A DNA stretch of 51,132 bases from Salinarimonas soli (GTDB lineage Bacteria > Pseudomonadota > Alphaproteobacteria > Rhizobiales > Beijerinckiaceae): positions 1 through 51,132 of the forward strand of contig NZ_VUOA01000010.1 of the NCBI RefSeq assembly GCF_008386575.1, given 5' to 3'. Below the pieces are notes generated by a model. The model made no database searches and was not told where the DNA came from. It saw nothing but the letters and a program-made list of their open reading frames with translations. Made by a program: the position numbers and the translations under genes. Positions 33,216 through 42,028 of this stretch are shown here, one piece after another (position 1 is the stretch's first letter; each line of letters starts with the position of its first letter).

Positions 33216-35234
33216 TCAGGCGGCGGGCGAGGAGGCCGCCGGGTCGACGGGGCCCGGCGCCGGCACTTTTGCCGCGGACATGCCGCGCGGATCGGCCGCG
33301 ATTCGGAACGGGAGGAGGCCGGGCGCCCGGTACTGCGCCGCCTCCTCGGCAAGCTCCAGCTCGGCGTGGGCGCTGCGCTCCTTCACCTCCTGGATGGTCT
33401 TGCGCAGCTCCAGGAAGCGCTGCTCCAGCGCCTCGCTGGGATCCTCGTTGAGGGCCGCCTCGATCTCGTCCTGCTCCTCCTTGAGGTCGCGCAGCCAAAG
33501 CTGCTCGTAGAAATTCTCGAAGCAGGCGCGCAGGAAGGTCTCGGGCAGGTCGAACTGGAGCACGGGGAACCGGGCGTAGAGATTATGCCCCCAGGGCGCC
33601 TGAGCCCCGTCGGGCAGGGTCCGGGCGCGCCCGTGCAGGCTCTCCAGCGCGTCCTGGTACTCCTCAGCCACCCAGGCGAAGAAGATGCTCGGGTCGGACA
33701 CCTCGTACTCGCCCATCACCCGCAGGAGCTCGCCCACGAGGTCGTGATGGGGGACCCGCTCGGCGAAGCCCCGGAAGCGCAGCTGCGCGACCTGCTCACG
33801 GCGCTCGTCGAGCAGGGCCGGATAATGCACGCACATGCCGAGGAAGATCCGCTCGAGCCCCAGGAAGCGGCCCGTCTCGCCGCCCGTGAGATCGGCCGGC
33901 AGCGGGATCGCGGCCGTGGCGGCGGCCGGAGCGCGGCGCCGCGCGACGGCGTTGCTGCGGTTGAGGGTCCAGAGGAAGTCCTTGAGCTGGGCGCGCGCCA
34001 CCGATTCGTAGCTGCGCCGCAGGGTCTCGTCGGGGATCGCGGCGACGAGCTCCTTGATGCGCTTCTCGAAGACCGCCTGCCCGTCCGCCGTGTCGAGCCG
34101 CGCGGTCTCGACCTCCCGGCCCCACAGCACGTCCCAGAACGCCTGCGCGCCGTCGACGGCGGCCTGGAAGGCGGGCAGGCCCGCCGAGCGGATCAGGTCG
34201 TCGGGGTCCTGGCCCGCGGGCAGGAAGCTGAAGCGGAACGTGTAGCCGGTCTTGAGCGCGGGCACGATCCGGTCGATCGCCCGGAAGGCCGCGGCGCGCC
34301 CCGCCTTGTCGCCGTCGAAGCAGATCACGGGCTCGGAGGCGAAGCGCCACAGCGCCGCGATCTGGTCCTCGGTGAAGGCGGTGCCGAGCGTCGCCACCAC
34401 CGCCTTGAGCCCCGCCTGCGACACCGCGATGGCGTCGAGATAGCCCTCCACCACGATCACGGTCTTGGCCTGGTGGGCGGCCGCGCGGGCCCGGTGGCCG
34501 TTGAAGACGAGCTTGCCCTTCTCGAACAGGGCCGTCTCGGGGCTGTTGAGATATTTGGGCTGGGCGTCGGCGGCGAGCGCGCGGCCGCCGAAGGCCACCA
34601 CCTTCCCCTTGAGGTCCTGGATCGGGATGATGAGGCGCCCGCGGAAGCGGTCGTAGATCGGGCGGCCGTCGTCGGGCCGGATCGCGAGCCCCGCCTCGAC
34701 GAGCTGCGCGTCCGTGATGCCCTGGCCGCGCAGATGCGTGACGAGGCCGGTGCGCTCGTCGGGCGCGAAACCCATGCGGAACTCGGCCTGGGTCTTGGGC
34801 AGGATGGCGCGGGCGTCGAGATAGTCGCGGGCCGCCTTGCCCCGCGCGGTCTGCAGCTGCCCCTCGAACCAGCGGGCCGCCATCTCGACGACGTCGTAGA
34901 GGTCCCGGTGCCGGCGGGCCTCCTCCTGGGCCTTCGGCGTCGGCGCGGGCAGCGCGACGCCCGCCTCGCCCGCGAGCCGCTCCACGGCCTCGGGGAAGGT
35001 GAGCCCTTCCGTCTCCATCACGAAGGTGAAGATGTCGCCGTGCTTGCCCGACGAGAAGCAGTGATAGAAGCCCTTCTGGTCGTTCACGTAGAACGAGGGC
35101 GTCTTCTCCGGCTGGAAGGGCGACAGGCCCTTCCACTCGCGGCCGGCCCGCTTCAGGCGCACCCGCCGGCCCACGACGCTCGACACGGGCAGGCGCGCTC
35201 GGATCTCGTCCAGGATGTCGGGGGGGTAACGCAT
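33216..35234 (-). CDS. dnaG: DNA primase DnaG with degenerate zinc site
   Basis: Primase of 672 residues making RNA primers at the replication fork. The TOPRIM catalytic core is intact (VVEGYLDAI with its Glu, CFDGDKAGR with paired Asp). The N-terminal zinc-ribbon has the right shape, but of the four usual ligands (Cys40, His43, Cys61, Cys64 in E. coli) only Cys59 remains; the others are Ser38, Gln41 and Ser62 here. A metal-free ribbon may be a lineage trait in Hyphomicrobiales. The C-terminal helicase-binding region is present. ATG 35234 gives the standard N-terminus (MRYPPDILDEIR). It is divergent from the gene at 35336. Confidence 0.97.
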   Translation of the reverse strand: MRYPPDILDEIRARLPVSSVVGRRVRLKRAGREWKGLSPFQPEKTPSFYVNDQKGFYHCFSSGKHGDIFTFVMETEGLTFPEAVERLAGEAGVALPAPTPKAQEEARRHRDLYDVVEMAARWFEGQLQTARGKAARDYLDARAILPKTQAEFRMGFAPDERTGLVTHLRGQGITDAQLVEAGLAIRPDDGRPIYDRFRGRLIIPIQDLKGKVVAFGGRALAADAQPKYLNSPETALFEKGKLVFNGHRARAAAHQAKTVIVVEGYLDAIAVSQAGLKAVVATLGTAFTEDQIAALWRFASEPVICFDGDKAGRAAAFRAIDRIVPALKTGYTFRFSFLPAGQDPDDLIRSAGLPAFQAAVDGAQAFWDVLWGREVETARLDTADGQAVFEKRIKELVAAIPDETLRRSYESVARAQLKDFLWTLNRSNAVARRRAPAAATAAIPLPADLTGGETGRFLGLERIFLGMCVHYPALLDERREQVAQLRFRGFAERVPHHDLVGELLRVMGEYEVSDPSIFFAWVAEEYQDALESLHGRARTLPDGAQAPWGHNLYARFPVLQFDLPETFLRACFENFYEQLWLRDLKEEQDEIEAALNEDPSEALEQRFLELRKTIQEVKERSAHAELELAEEAAQYRAPGLLPFRIAADPRGMSAAKVPAPGPVDPAASSPAA

Positions 35235-35335
35235 CGCGTCGCACAATACCCGACCGGCCGCGATCGCGCGAGGGGCGGGCCTTGTGGACAAGTCGGACGC
35301 AGGAGGCCATTTTCCGCGCCGGATCGGGGGCAGAG

Positions 35336-35875
35336 ATGGGTCAGTCGAAGCGACGGAAGATGCTGGGGGAGCGGGTGTCGCATTGCCGCACCTGCACGCT
35401 CTGCTGCACCCTGCCCGACATCGGGGCGCTGGAAAAGCCCATGTACCGGCCCTGCCGCCACATCGAGAACGCGGGCTGCGGGATCTTCGGGACCCCTGAG
35501 CGGCCCGCGACCTGCCTTGCCTATGCGTGCGCCTATCTCCAGGCCCGGCAAGGCGACGGCCCCGACCGCAACCGCATCCCCCACCCGCTGGAAGCAGGCG
35601 CCTATTTCCACCGCGACCCGATCGAGCGGGCCTACGTGCTCTTCGTCGATCCGGCGAAGCCCGAGGTGTGGAAGCGCTCCGCCCTCGTCGACATCCTGCG
35701 CCCCGCCCTGCGGGCCGGCTTCACTCTCGTGGTGCTCGACCGCGGCCGCCGCATGACGATCGCGAGCCCGGCTCTGTTCGAGGAGGTGCTCAAGCTCGAC
35801 TACGTCGCCTTCGCCGACGCCCATGGCCAGCCCCTCGACGTACCGGAGTTCAGGGACGCGATGGCGGGGGCGTAG
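35336..35875 (+). CDS. Cysteine-cluster protein (YkgJ-like)
   Basis: Protein of 179 residues with an N-terminal cluster of cysteines: CRTCTLCC, then CRH, CGIF, TCLAYACAY. This spacing suggests a bound metal, zinc or iron-sulphur, as proposed for the YkgJ/UPF0153 family, whose function is unknown. The C-terminal half is an alpha/beta region without recognisable motif. ATG 35336 follows a short divergent gap with dnaG (101 nt). A palindromic element follows the stop and separates it from the convergent yqeY gene. Confidence 0.75.
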   Translation: MGQSKRRKMLGERVSHCRTCTLCCTLPDIGALEKPMYRPCRHIENAGCGIFGTPERPATCLAYACAYLQARQGDGPDRNRIPHPLEAGAYFHRDPIERAYVLFVDPAKPEVWKRSALVDILRPALRAGFTLVVLDRGRRMTIASPALFEEVLKLDYVAFADAHGQPLDVPEFRDAMAGA

Positions 35876-35881
35876 CCGCCT

Positions 35882-35904
35882 CCCCTCTCCCAGGGGGAGA
35901 GGGG
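35882..35904. terminator. 23-bp palindrome between convergent genes, possible bidirectional terminator
   Basis: Arms CCCCTCTCCC / GGGAGAGGGG identical to those at 6688, loop AGG. It fills the 40-nt gap between the stops at 35875 (plus) and 35916 (minus), so it is the only structure there able to separate the two transcripts. It lacks a T-run. Confidence 0.5.
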
Positions 35905-35915
35905 AGAAGCGCGGG

Positions 35916-36377
35916 TCACCCCTTCGGCAGCATCTCCTTCACGAGGGCGCTCGCCTTCGCGAAATCCATCCGGCCCGCATACTGCCCCCGCAGCGCGCCC
36001 ACGACCTTGCCCATGTCCTTCATGGACGCGGCGCCGGTGTCGGCGATGGCGGCCTGGATGGCGGCGCGGGTCTCGGCCTCGTCGAGGGGCTTCGGGAGAT
36101 AGGACTGGATCACCTCGATCTCGGCCTTTTCCGTCTGGGCGAGCTCGGGGCGGCCGTTCTGCTCGTAGATGGCGGCCGATTCCTGGCGCTGCTTCACCAT
36201 CTTCTGGAGGAGGCTCATGATGTCCTCGTCGCTCGTGGCCTCCTTGCCGAGGCCGCGGGCCTCGATGTCCTTGTCCTTCAAGGCGGCCTGCATGAGGCGG
36301 ATGGTGCCGAGCTTGCCCTTGTCGCCGGCCTTCATGGCGTCCTTCAGGTCCTGGGTGAAGCGTTCGCGCAGCGACAT
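35916..36377 (-). CDS. GatB/YqeY domain protein
   Basis: Helical protein of 153 residues, a free-standing version of the C-terminal domain of the GatB subunit of the tRNA amidotransferase; it is thought to bind tRNA. The sequence opens MSLRERFTQDLKDAMKAGD and contains TIRLMQAALKDKDIEARG and YLPKPLDEAE, all typical. Start at 36377 is preferred over 36395. It lies divergent from carA, an arrangement common in this order. Confidence 0.92.
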   Translation of the reverse strand: MSLRERFTQDLKDAMKAGDKGKLGTIRLMQAALKDKDIEARGLGKEATSDEDIMSLLQKMVKQRQESAAIYEQNGRPELAQTEKAEIEVIQSYLPKPLDEAETRAAIQAAIADTGAASMKDMGKVVGALRGQYAGRMDFAKASALVKEMLPKG

Positions 36378-36504
36378 GGTGGTCTCCCGGTTCATTGACG
36401 GCTTGCGGGCGGGCCCTTAAGTGAGCGCGGACGAGAGCGCGGGCCGCCATGCGGCCCCTCACGGGTCGGCCGCCGGTCGCCCGGACTTAGAACGGATCAG
36501 GGCC

Positions 36505-37707
36505 ATGCTGCAAGATCACGCCAAGGGGGCTGCCCCCGGCTGGGAAGAGCCGCGCGCGACCGCCGTGGTCGTGCTCCAGGACGGCACCGTCCTCGAGGGC
36601 TACGGCATCGGCGCGGTGGGCGAGGCGGACGGCGAGGTCTGCTTCAACACCGCCATGACGGGCTACCAGGAGATCCTGACCGACCCGTCCTATGCCGGGC
36701 AGATCATCACCTTCACCTTCCCCCACATCGGCAATGTCGGCACCAACGAGGAGGACGTGGAGACCGTCAATCTCGCGGGCTCGTCGGGCGTGCGCGGCAC
36801 GATCCTCGCGGCGCCCATCACCGATCCGTCGAACTGGCGCGCCTCGCGCGACCTCGACGCCTGGCTCAAGAGCCGGGGCATCGTCGGCCTCTCGGGCGTC
36901 GACACCCGCGCCCTCACCGCCCTCATCCGCGACCGCGGCATGCCTAACGCCGTCATCGCCCACGACCCCGAGGGCCGCTTCGACATCGAGGCCCTGAAGG
37001 CGCGCGCCGCCGCCCTGCCCTCCATGGCGGGGCTCGATCTCGTCCCGATGGTGACGGGCTCCCAACGCTACGACTGGGACGAGACCTCCTGGGCCATCGG
37101 CCAGGGCTATGGCCGGCGCAGCGCCTCGACCCACCACGTGGTGGCGATCGATTACGGCGTGAAGCGCAACATCCTGCGCCTTCTCACCGATGCCGGCTGC
37201 AAGGTCACCGTGGTGCCCGCGACCGCGGGCCTCGAGGACATCCTCGCCCTGGAGCCCGACGGCGTGTTCCTCTCCAACGGCCCCGGCGACCCGGCCGCCA
37301 CGGGCGAATATGCCGTCCCCGTGATCCGCGAGCTTCTCGACCGCAAGGTGCCGACCTTCGGCATCTGCCTCGGCCACCAGATGCTGAGCCTCGCGGTGGG
37401 CGCCCGCACCATGAAGATGCACCAGGGCCACCACGGCGCGAACCATCCGGTGAAGGACAAGACCACCGGCAAGGTCGAGATCGTGTCCATGAACCACGGC
37501 TTCGCGGTCGATCCCGCGACGCTGCCGGGCAACGCGGAGGAGACGCACGTCTCCCTCTTCGACGGGTCGAATTGCGGCATCCAGCTCAACGACCGCCCGG
37601 CCTTCTCCGTCCAGTACCACCCCGAGGCGTCGCCCGGCCCGCGCGACAGCCATTATCTCTTCGCGCGGTTCGTGAAGCTGATGGACGGCGCCAAGGCCGC
37701 GCGCTGA
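36505..37707 (+). CDS. carA: Carbamoyl-phosphate synthase small subunit
   Basis: Glutamine amidotransferase subunit that supplies ammonia to CarB for arginine and pyrimidine synthesis. The N-terminal domain has CFNTAMTGYQEILTDPSY and GVDTRALTALIRDRG; the class I amidotransferase domain has nucleophile Cys288 in FGICLGHQ and His/Glu in YHPEASPGP. With ATG 36505 the protein has 400 residues, the usual size. A GTG at 36421 in the same frame would add 28 residues (weak ribosome binding site); I cannot exclude it. carB is not in this window. Confidence 0.95.
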   Translation: MLQDHAKGAAPGWEEPRATAVVVLQDGTVLEGYGIGAVGEADGEVCFNTAMTGYQEILTDPSYAGQIITFTFPHIGNVGTNEEDVETVNLAGSSGVRGTILAAPITDPSNWRASRDLDAWLKSRGIVGLSGVDTRALTALIRDRGMPNAVIAHDPEGRFDIEALKARAAALPSMAGLDLVPMVTGSQRYDWDETSWAIGQGYGRRSASTHHVVAIDYGVKRNILRLLTDAGCKVTVVPATAGLEDILALEPDGVFLSNGPGDPAATGEYAVPVIRELLDRKVPTFGICLGHQMLSLAVGARTMKMHQGHHGANHPVKDKTTGKVEIVSMNHGFAVDPATLPGNAEETHVSLFDGSNCGIQLNDRPAFSVQYHPEASPGPRDSHYLFARFVKLMDGAKAAR

Positions 37708-37928
37708 ACGAGCGCCCGCCGAGGCGAGAGTGTTTCGCCCGCGCATCCGGCGCGGGCGAGCGTTGAACGGATCGAAACCGCCGCGGCTCCGCATCCCGCC
37801 ATTAAGGCAAAGCTTGAAGGACGAACCGCCTCAGTAGTCGCCCTGTTGCGCGCCCCGCCCAAATCGGGCTAACCGAACCCCAGTTGAAGCCGAGTACTAT
37901 AACCAAAACGAATCGTGGGGGTTCCATC

Positions 37929-38303
37929 ATGGTGCGCACCGATCAGACGGCCGCAGAATTCGTGCGGCTGCACAAAGCTTTCATCCTTCATTTCGGCGCC
38001 GCGACCGTGCTCGCCTGGGCCACCGCCCTCTATGCGGGCTTCCACGCTCCGTGGGTGCGCAACCTCGCCTTCCTGATCGATCCCTCGTCCTACAAGGTCG
38101 AGAGCACCTGGTCCTATCTCTTCGGCTTCCCGCTGCTCATGACGGTGGCCTGGGTGGCGGTGCTGCTGGCCCGCGACATGCTGTTCGCGACGCGCCTGCG
38201 CGGCCATCTCGTGGCGGAGTTCGCGGTCGCCGGCGCCGTGGGCTTCCTGATGTTCTATCTCGCCATCGACCGGGCCGTCGCGGCCCTGCGCCTCGCCTTC
38301 TGA
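37929..38303 (+). CDS. Small inner-membrane protein, cytochrome-linked
   Basis: Protein of 124 residues with three hydrophobic segments, at about 17-38, 58-79 and 93-115 (FLMFYLAID). The N-terminus is cytoplasmic-looking and no domain is recognised. Its TGA overlaps the ATG of the cytochrome c gene (TGATG), so the two are translated together. It may anchor the cytochrome or form part of an electron-transfer complex; this is inference from the overlap. The ATG at 37929 follows GTGGGGGTTCC. Confidence 0.7.
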   Translation: MVRTDQTAAEFVRLHKAFILHFGAATVLAWATALYAGFHAPWVRNLAFLIDPSSYKVESTWSYLFGFPLLMTVAWVAVLLARDMLFATRLRGHLVAEFAVAGAVGFLMFYLAIDRAVAALRLAF

Positions 38304-38620
38304 TGCGCGCGCTCCTCGCGGCCCTGGGCCTGCTGGCGGCGGGCGCCGGGGCGCAAGCGGCGGATGCCGGGCGGGGCGAAACCCTGGTCCAGACGAATTG
38401 CGCGCCCTGCCATGCCGTGGGCCGCACCGGCGACAGCACTGTTGCGACAGCACCCCGCTTTCGCGAGCTTGCCCGGCGCTACCCGCTCGAGAACCTCCAG
38501 GAGGCTCTGGCCGAGGGGATCACCGTCAACCACGAGGGCATCCAGATGCCCGAGTTCACCTTCACGCCCGAGGAGGTGGACGACATCCTGGCCTATCTGA
38601 AGCGCATCCAGGTGCGCTGA
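38303..38620 (+). CDS. Small class I c-type cytochrome
   Basis: Periplasmic mono-haem cytochrome c of 105 residues. A signal peptide (about 1-20, AAGAGAQA) is followed by the haem-binding CAPCH near residue 33, and the distal methionine ligand is probably in IQMPEF near residue 81. The C-terminal helix DDILAYLKRIQ is typical. It is translationally coupled to the preceding membrane protein. Confidence 0.9.
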   Translation: MRALLAALGLLAAGAGAQAADAGRGETLVQTNCAPCHAVGRTGDSTVATAPRFRELARRYPLENLQEALAEGITVNHEGIQMPEFTFTPEEVDDILAYLKRIQVR

Positions 38621-38693
38621 CGCGATCCGGCTTGACGGGCCCGCGCCCCTCCTGGTCAGGTGCGCCGGCTGCCGTCCCCGGAGGATCCCCGTC

Positions 38694-39398
38694 TTGAGCA
38701 CCTGGCGCGACTTCTGGAATCAGGACACGCCGATCTACGCCAACGAGCGCCACAAGACGCTGCACTATCGCGGCGTCGCGCGCGACATCGCCGCCCTGAT
38801 CCCCTCCCCCGACGCGGTGGTGCTCGACCATGGCTGCGGCGAGGCGACGGACGCCGACCGGGTCGCAGCGGCCTGCGGCAAGCTCTTCCTCTGCGATGCC
38901 GCGCCGCTCGTGCGCGACCGCCTCAACGAGCGCTTCCGCGAGGTCCCCAACATCCAGGTGGTCTCGCCCGAGGGCGTCGGCGACCTGCCGGACGCCTCCC
39001 TCGACCTCGTCGTGTCGAACTCCGTCGTGCAATATTTGAGCCGGGCCGAGCTCGACGCCTCGCTCCGGCTGTGGCGCGCCAAGCTCAAGCCCGCGGGCCA
39101 CCTCGTCCTCGCCGACGTGATCCCGCCCGACGTGAGCCCGCTGACCGACGCGGCGGCGCTCATGCGGTTTGCCTGGCAGGGCGGCTTCGTCGTCGCGGCG
39201 GGGGTCGGCCTCGTGCGCACCGCGCTCTCCGACTACAGGACCCTGCGCAGCCGCCTCGGCCTGTCGCAATACACGGAATCGGGCATGCTCGGCATCCTGG
39301 AGCGCGCCGGCTTCACGGCCGAGCGCCGGCCGCGCAACATGGGGCACAACCCGGCGCGCATGACCTTCGCGGCCCGCCCCGCGCCCGACCGCGCCTAG
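38694..39398 (+). CDS. Class I SAM-dependent methyltransferase
   Basis: Methyltransferase of 234 residues. The SAM-binding motif I is VLDHGCGEATD (about 43-53), and NSVVQYLS with a later DVIPPD follow the usual order. Target not evident. The start is TTG at 38694 (STWRDFWNQ). Its stop at 39398 overlaps the 3' end of convergent ubiA by 4 nt. Confidence 0.82.
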   Translation: MSTWRDFWNQDTPIYANERHKTLHYRGVARDIAALIPSPDAVVLDHGCGEATDADRVAAACGKLFLCDAAPLVRDRLNERFREVPNIQVVSPEGVGDLPDASLDLVVSNSVVQYLSRAELDASLRLWRAKLKPAGHLVLADVIPPDVSPLTDAAALMRFAWQGGFVVAAGVGLVRTALSDYRTLRSRLGLSQYTESGMLGILERAGFTAERRPRNMGHNPARMTFAARPAPDRA

Positions 39399-40327
39399 AC
39401 CCAGGCGTCCAGCGCCAGCGCGGCGAAGAGGATCAGCCCGGCATCGCGGTTGGAGCGGAAGAGGCGCAGCGCCATGCGCCCGTCGGCCGGGCCGAGGCGC
39501 GCCACCTGCCAGGCGAGATGCGCCCCGAAGGCCGCAAGGCCCAGCAGCGCCGGGAGGCCCGCGCCCGCGAGCCACAGGGCGGCGGCAAGCAGCCCCAGGG
39601 TCAGGCCGTAGCAGGCCGCCACGCCGCCGCGCACCCGGGCGCCGAACAGGCGGGCGGACGACTTGATGCCCGCCACCTCGTCGTCCTCGATGTCCTGGAG
39701 CGCGTAGATCGTGTCGTAGCCCACGGTCCACGCCACGGCCGCGAGGTAGAGGAGCACGGGGGCGGCCGCGAGCGAGCCGAACAAGGCCGCCCAGCCCATG
39801 AGCCCGCCCCAGGCGAAGGCGAGCCCCAGCACGATCTGCGGCATCCAGAACACCCGCTTCATGAACGGGTAGAGCAGCACGATGCCCACCGACGCGAAGC
39901 CCGCCGCGATGGCGAAGGCGTTGAACTGGACGAGAACCAGCAGCCCCACGAGGCACTGGAGCAGGACGAACGCGATCGCCGCCCGGACGCTCACCTGCCC
40001 GGAGGGCAGCGGGCGGTTGCGGGTGCGCTCGACGCGCCCGTCGAGGTCCCGGTCGACGAGGTCGTTGTAGGTCGACCCGGCGCCCCGCATGGCAACGGCG
40101 CCGACGAGGAAGAGCGCGCAATGGAAGGGATCGGGATAGGCCCGCCCGGCCGCGATGGCGGCGAGCGCCGCGGACCACCAGCAGGGCAGGAGGAGAAGCC
40201 ACCAGCCGATGGGGCGGTCGATGCGCGCCAGGCGCAGGAAAGGCCGCGCGGCGGCGGGGGCCAATTGGTCGACGAGGTTGCCGCGCGGCGCGTCCGGGAG
40301 GGAACGGTCGCGGGCTCCGGCTGGCAT
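39395..40327 (-). CDS. ubiA: 4-hydroxybenzoate octaprenyltransferase
   Basis: Integral membrane prenyltransferase of ubiquinone synthesis, joining 4-hydroxybenzoate to a polyprenyl chain. Length 310. The first Asp-rich motif NDLVDRDLD is at 88-96, followed by the family-specific RTRNRPLPSG, and the second QDIEDDEVAG at 211-220. About eight hydrophobic segments are present. Confidence 0.95.
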   Translation of the reverse strand: MPAGARDRSLPDAPRGNLVDQLAPAAARPFLRLARIDRPIGWWLLLLPCWWSAALAAIAAGRAYPDPFHCALFLVGAVAMRGAGSTYNDLVDRDLDGRVERTRNRPLPSGQVSVRAAIAFVLLQCLVGLLVLVQFNAFAIAAGFASVGIVLLYPFMKRVFWMPQIVLGLAFAWGGLMGWAALFGSLAAAPVLLYLAAVAWTVGYDTIYALQDIEDDEVAGIKSSARLFGARVRGGVAACYGLTLGLLAAALWLAGAGLPALLGLAAFGAHLAWQVARLGPADGRMALRLFRSNRDAGLILFAALALDAWV

Positions 40328-40349
40328 CGGCGCGGGATCGGGGGTCAGG

Positions 40350-40811
40350 CTAGAGGGCGCCCTTGGGCATGCGCATGGTGCCCGTCAGGCCGTCTCCGCC
40401 CAGAAGCCCGCCGCCGCCGCTCTGCTGCTGCTGCTTGGCGCGGCGCTCCATCTCGGCGACCTTGCTGGCCGCCTGGCATGCCTGGGTGCGGAACTTCGTG
40501 GCCCGGTCGTTGTCGGCCTTCATGCCGTCGATCAGGTTGGCCGGGACCTGGCACCAATCCTTGTTGGTCTCCATCCACTTGATCGCGGTGTTGCCGTTGC
40601 TCACGAGGTCCCCGAACGTCTTGCAGGCCGAGCGCGGGTCCATCTTCTTGTTCTTGTTGAGCGTGTTGAGGCGCTCGATAAGGCCGCGGCGCTTCGCGAG
40701 GATCTCCTGGCCGTCGGCGCATCCGCTGTTCTGTGCCATGGCGGCGGAGGCCGCGAAGGCGGCGCCGGCCAGGGTGGCGCAGACGATCAGGAGACGGGTG
40801 GTGCGAGGCAT
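40350..40811 (-). CDS. Secreted hypothetical protein with Gln/Gly-rich end
   Basis: Protein of 153 residues with a signal peptide (LIVCATLAGAAFAASAAMA). The mature part is helical and hydrophilic with four cysteines (Cys31, then in SACKTF, DWCQV and QACQAA), so disulfides are likely. The tail AKQQQQSGGGGLLGGDG looks flexible. No family is recognised. Start 40811 is taken because the signal peptide begins there. Confidence 0.65.
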   Translation of the reverse strand: MPRTTRLLIVCATLAGAAFAASAAMAQNSGCADGQEILAKRRGLIERLNTLNKNKKMDPRSACKTFGDLVSNGNTAIKWMETNKDWCQVPANLIDGMKADNDRATKFRTQACQAASKVAEMERRAKQQQQSGGGGLLGGDGLTGTMRMPKGAL

Positions 40812-41297
40812 GGCAGTCGGTTCCCCAGGTGCGCGCGGGCGCCGGTCGATAGCAGGTCGAGTTCCGCCGCGCCAGCCGGGAGGGTCGGACGTCGGCGGTC
40901 GAAACACGGACGGGCGCATCGGTGCATGAGCCGACGCGTCTCGCGTCCGTGGTCCTGGTCCCTTGTTCGAGCCGTCTTTCATCATGCGATTGTGGCCGCA
41001 TTGGTGCAAGAGGGCCGGATAGGCCGGCGAAAGCGCCGATCCGGAGGGATGTTGCGCCGAAGACACGGATGCGGACGATGTGATGAGAGCCGTGAAACCC
41101 CCGCTCCGGCGCCGAGCTGCTCGGCCACGGACCGCGGCCACAGCCGTCCGGAGATCCCTGGAGCGCCCGTCGAAGCCCTGCTTCGCAGGGCGCCTCAGAA
41201 CGAGGTTGGAGGGTGGGACGAGGGCTCCTCCACCCCCCTCATGCCGAGGCGCGAGCCGAAGGCGAGCCTCGAAGCACGCACCACGCGTCCACCGCCC
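40812..41297. other. Gene-free region, repeat-bearing
   Basis: No supported gene. The right part carries a family E repeat. The remainder contains no terminator or promoter that I can defend. Confidence 0.5.
41171..41284. repeat. Family E element, copy 2 (diverged)
   Basis: Starts with hairpin GCCCTGC-TTC-GCAGGGC and CGCCTCAGAACGAGG, and ends CCTCATGCCGAGG, CGAGCCGAAGGCGAGCCTCG and AAGCACGCACCAC. The block GCTTCGAG..GTGC of copy 1 reappears as its complement, so this copy is in the opposite orientation. Confidence 0.6.
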
Positions 41298-41597
41298 CTA
41301 GCCGCCGTCGAAGATCCGGTCGCCCTGCTCGTCCACGATCTGGCGCGCCTTCACGAGGGCGAAGTTGGCCGCGTCGTCCTGGCTCGGATGCGTCTCGGCC
41401 CGCACGAAGCGGTGCTGCTTCGTCTCGCCCGCGATCTCCTTCTCGATGATCCCCGCCGTCTGGAACCCACCCTTGCCCGGATAGGGATCGGGCCGCAGGC
41501 GGTAGCCCTTGTACTCGACGGCGTCGAAGGCGGGCGCGGCGGGCGCCGACGCGCCGCCCGAGAGGCGGGACAGAAGCGAGCTGATGAAGGACAGCAT
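41298..41597 (-). CDS. HlyU-family protein
   Basis: Protein of 99 residues resembling the HlyU family (PF10115), annotated as transcriptional activators by name only; the direct function in Hyphomicrobiales is unknown. After a hydrophobic/Ala-rich start come VEYKGYRLRPDPYP, GFQTAGIIEKE and KQHRFVRAETHPSQDDAANFALVKARQIVDEQGD, the latter being characteristic. ATG 41597 is chosen because GGAG lies 6 nt upstream; 41603 is an alternative. Confidence 0.82.
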   Translation of the reverse strand: MLSFISSLLSRLSGGASAPAAPAFDAVEYKGYRLRPDPYPGKGGFQTAGIIEKEIAGETKQHRFVRAETHPSQDDAANFALVKARQIVDEQGDRIFDGG

Positions 41598-41726
41598 GGG
41601 CATCTCCGGAAGGGGGCGCCTCACATATAGCCCTCTTCGCCGCCCGCTCTAGGGGCTCTGCCCCTCGGCGGAACGCGGGCTGCCCCTCGCGCGTCTCCTT
41701 CGACGCGAGGCTTGAGGAGCGCAGGC

Positions 41727-41960
41727 ATGAACAGGGCTTTCGGCGTTCAGGTCACGATGCCCGGCGACGATGCGGGCGCCTACCCCCTCGTCGTGGTGGC
41801 GACGGGCGAGCGCGACGCCGAGCTGGTGGCGGCCCGGGCCGCGGGCGGCGAGGCGAGCGCGGTGACGCTGCGCGAGCTCACCGAGGAGGAGGCGCGCCAA
41901 TACGGCCTCGACATGGGCCGCCACGGCGACGCCAAGGCCCTTCCCGCCCTGAACCTCTAG
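41727..41960 (+). CDS. Small hypothetical protein
   Basis: Unrecognised protein of 77 residues. The stretch VQVTMPGDDAGAYPLVVVATGERDAELV reads like two strands and a helix, and an acidic helix LTEEEARQYG follows. A good GAGGAG precedes the ATG at 41727. It is followed by another small gene on the same strand. Confidence 0.6.
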   Translation: MNRAFGVQVTMPGDDAGAYPLVVVATGERDAELVAARAAGGEASAVTLRELTEEEARQYGLDMGRHGDAKALPALNL

Positions 41961-42028
41961 GCGCCGCGCCGGACCCCCAGCATTTCCCCTCCCTGGCGCC
42001 CCGGGGCGAAACCCTCTACCACGGCCCG

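Noticed and set aside
37736-37758. Terminator after carA
   Set aside because: A stem CGCCCGCGC / GCGCGGGCG exists but is followed by AGCGTTG with no T-run; too weak to list as a feature.
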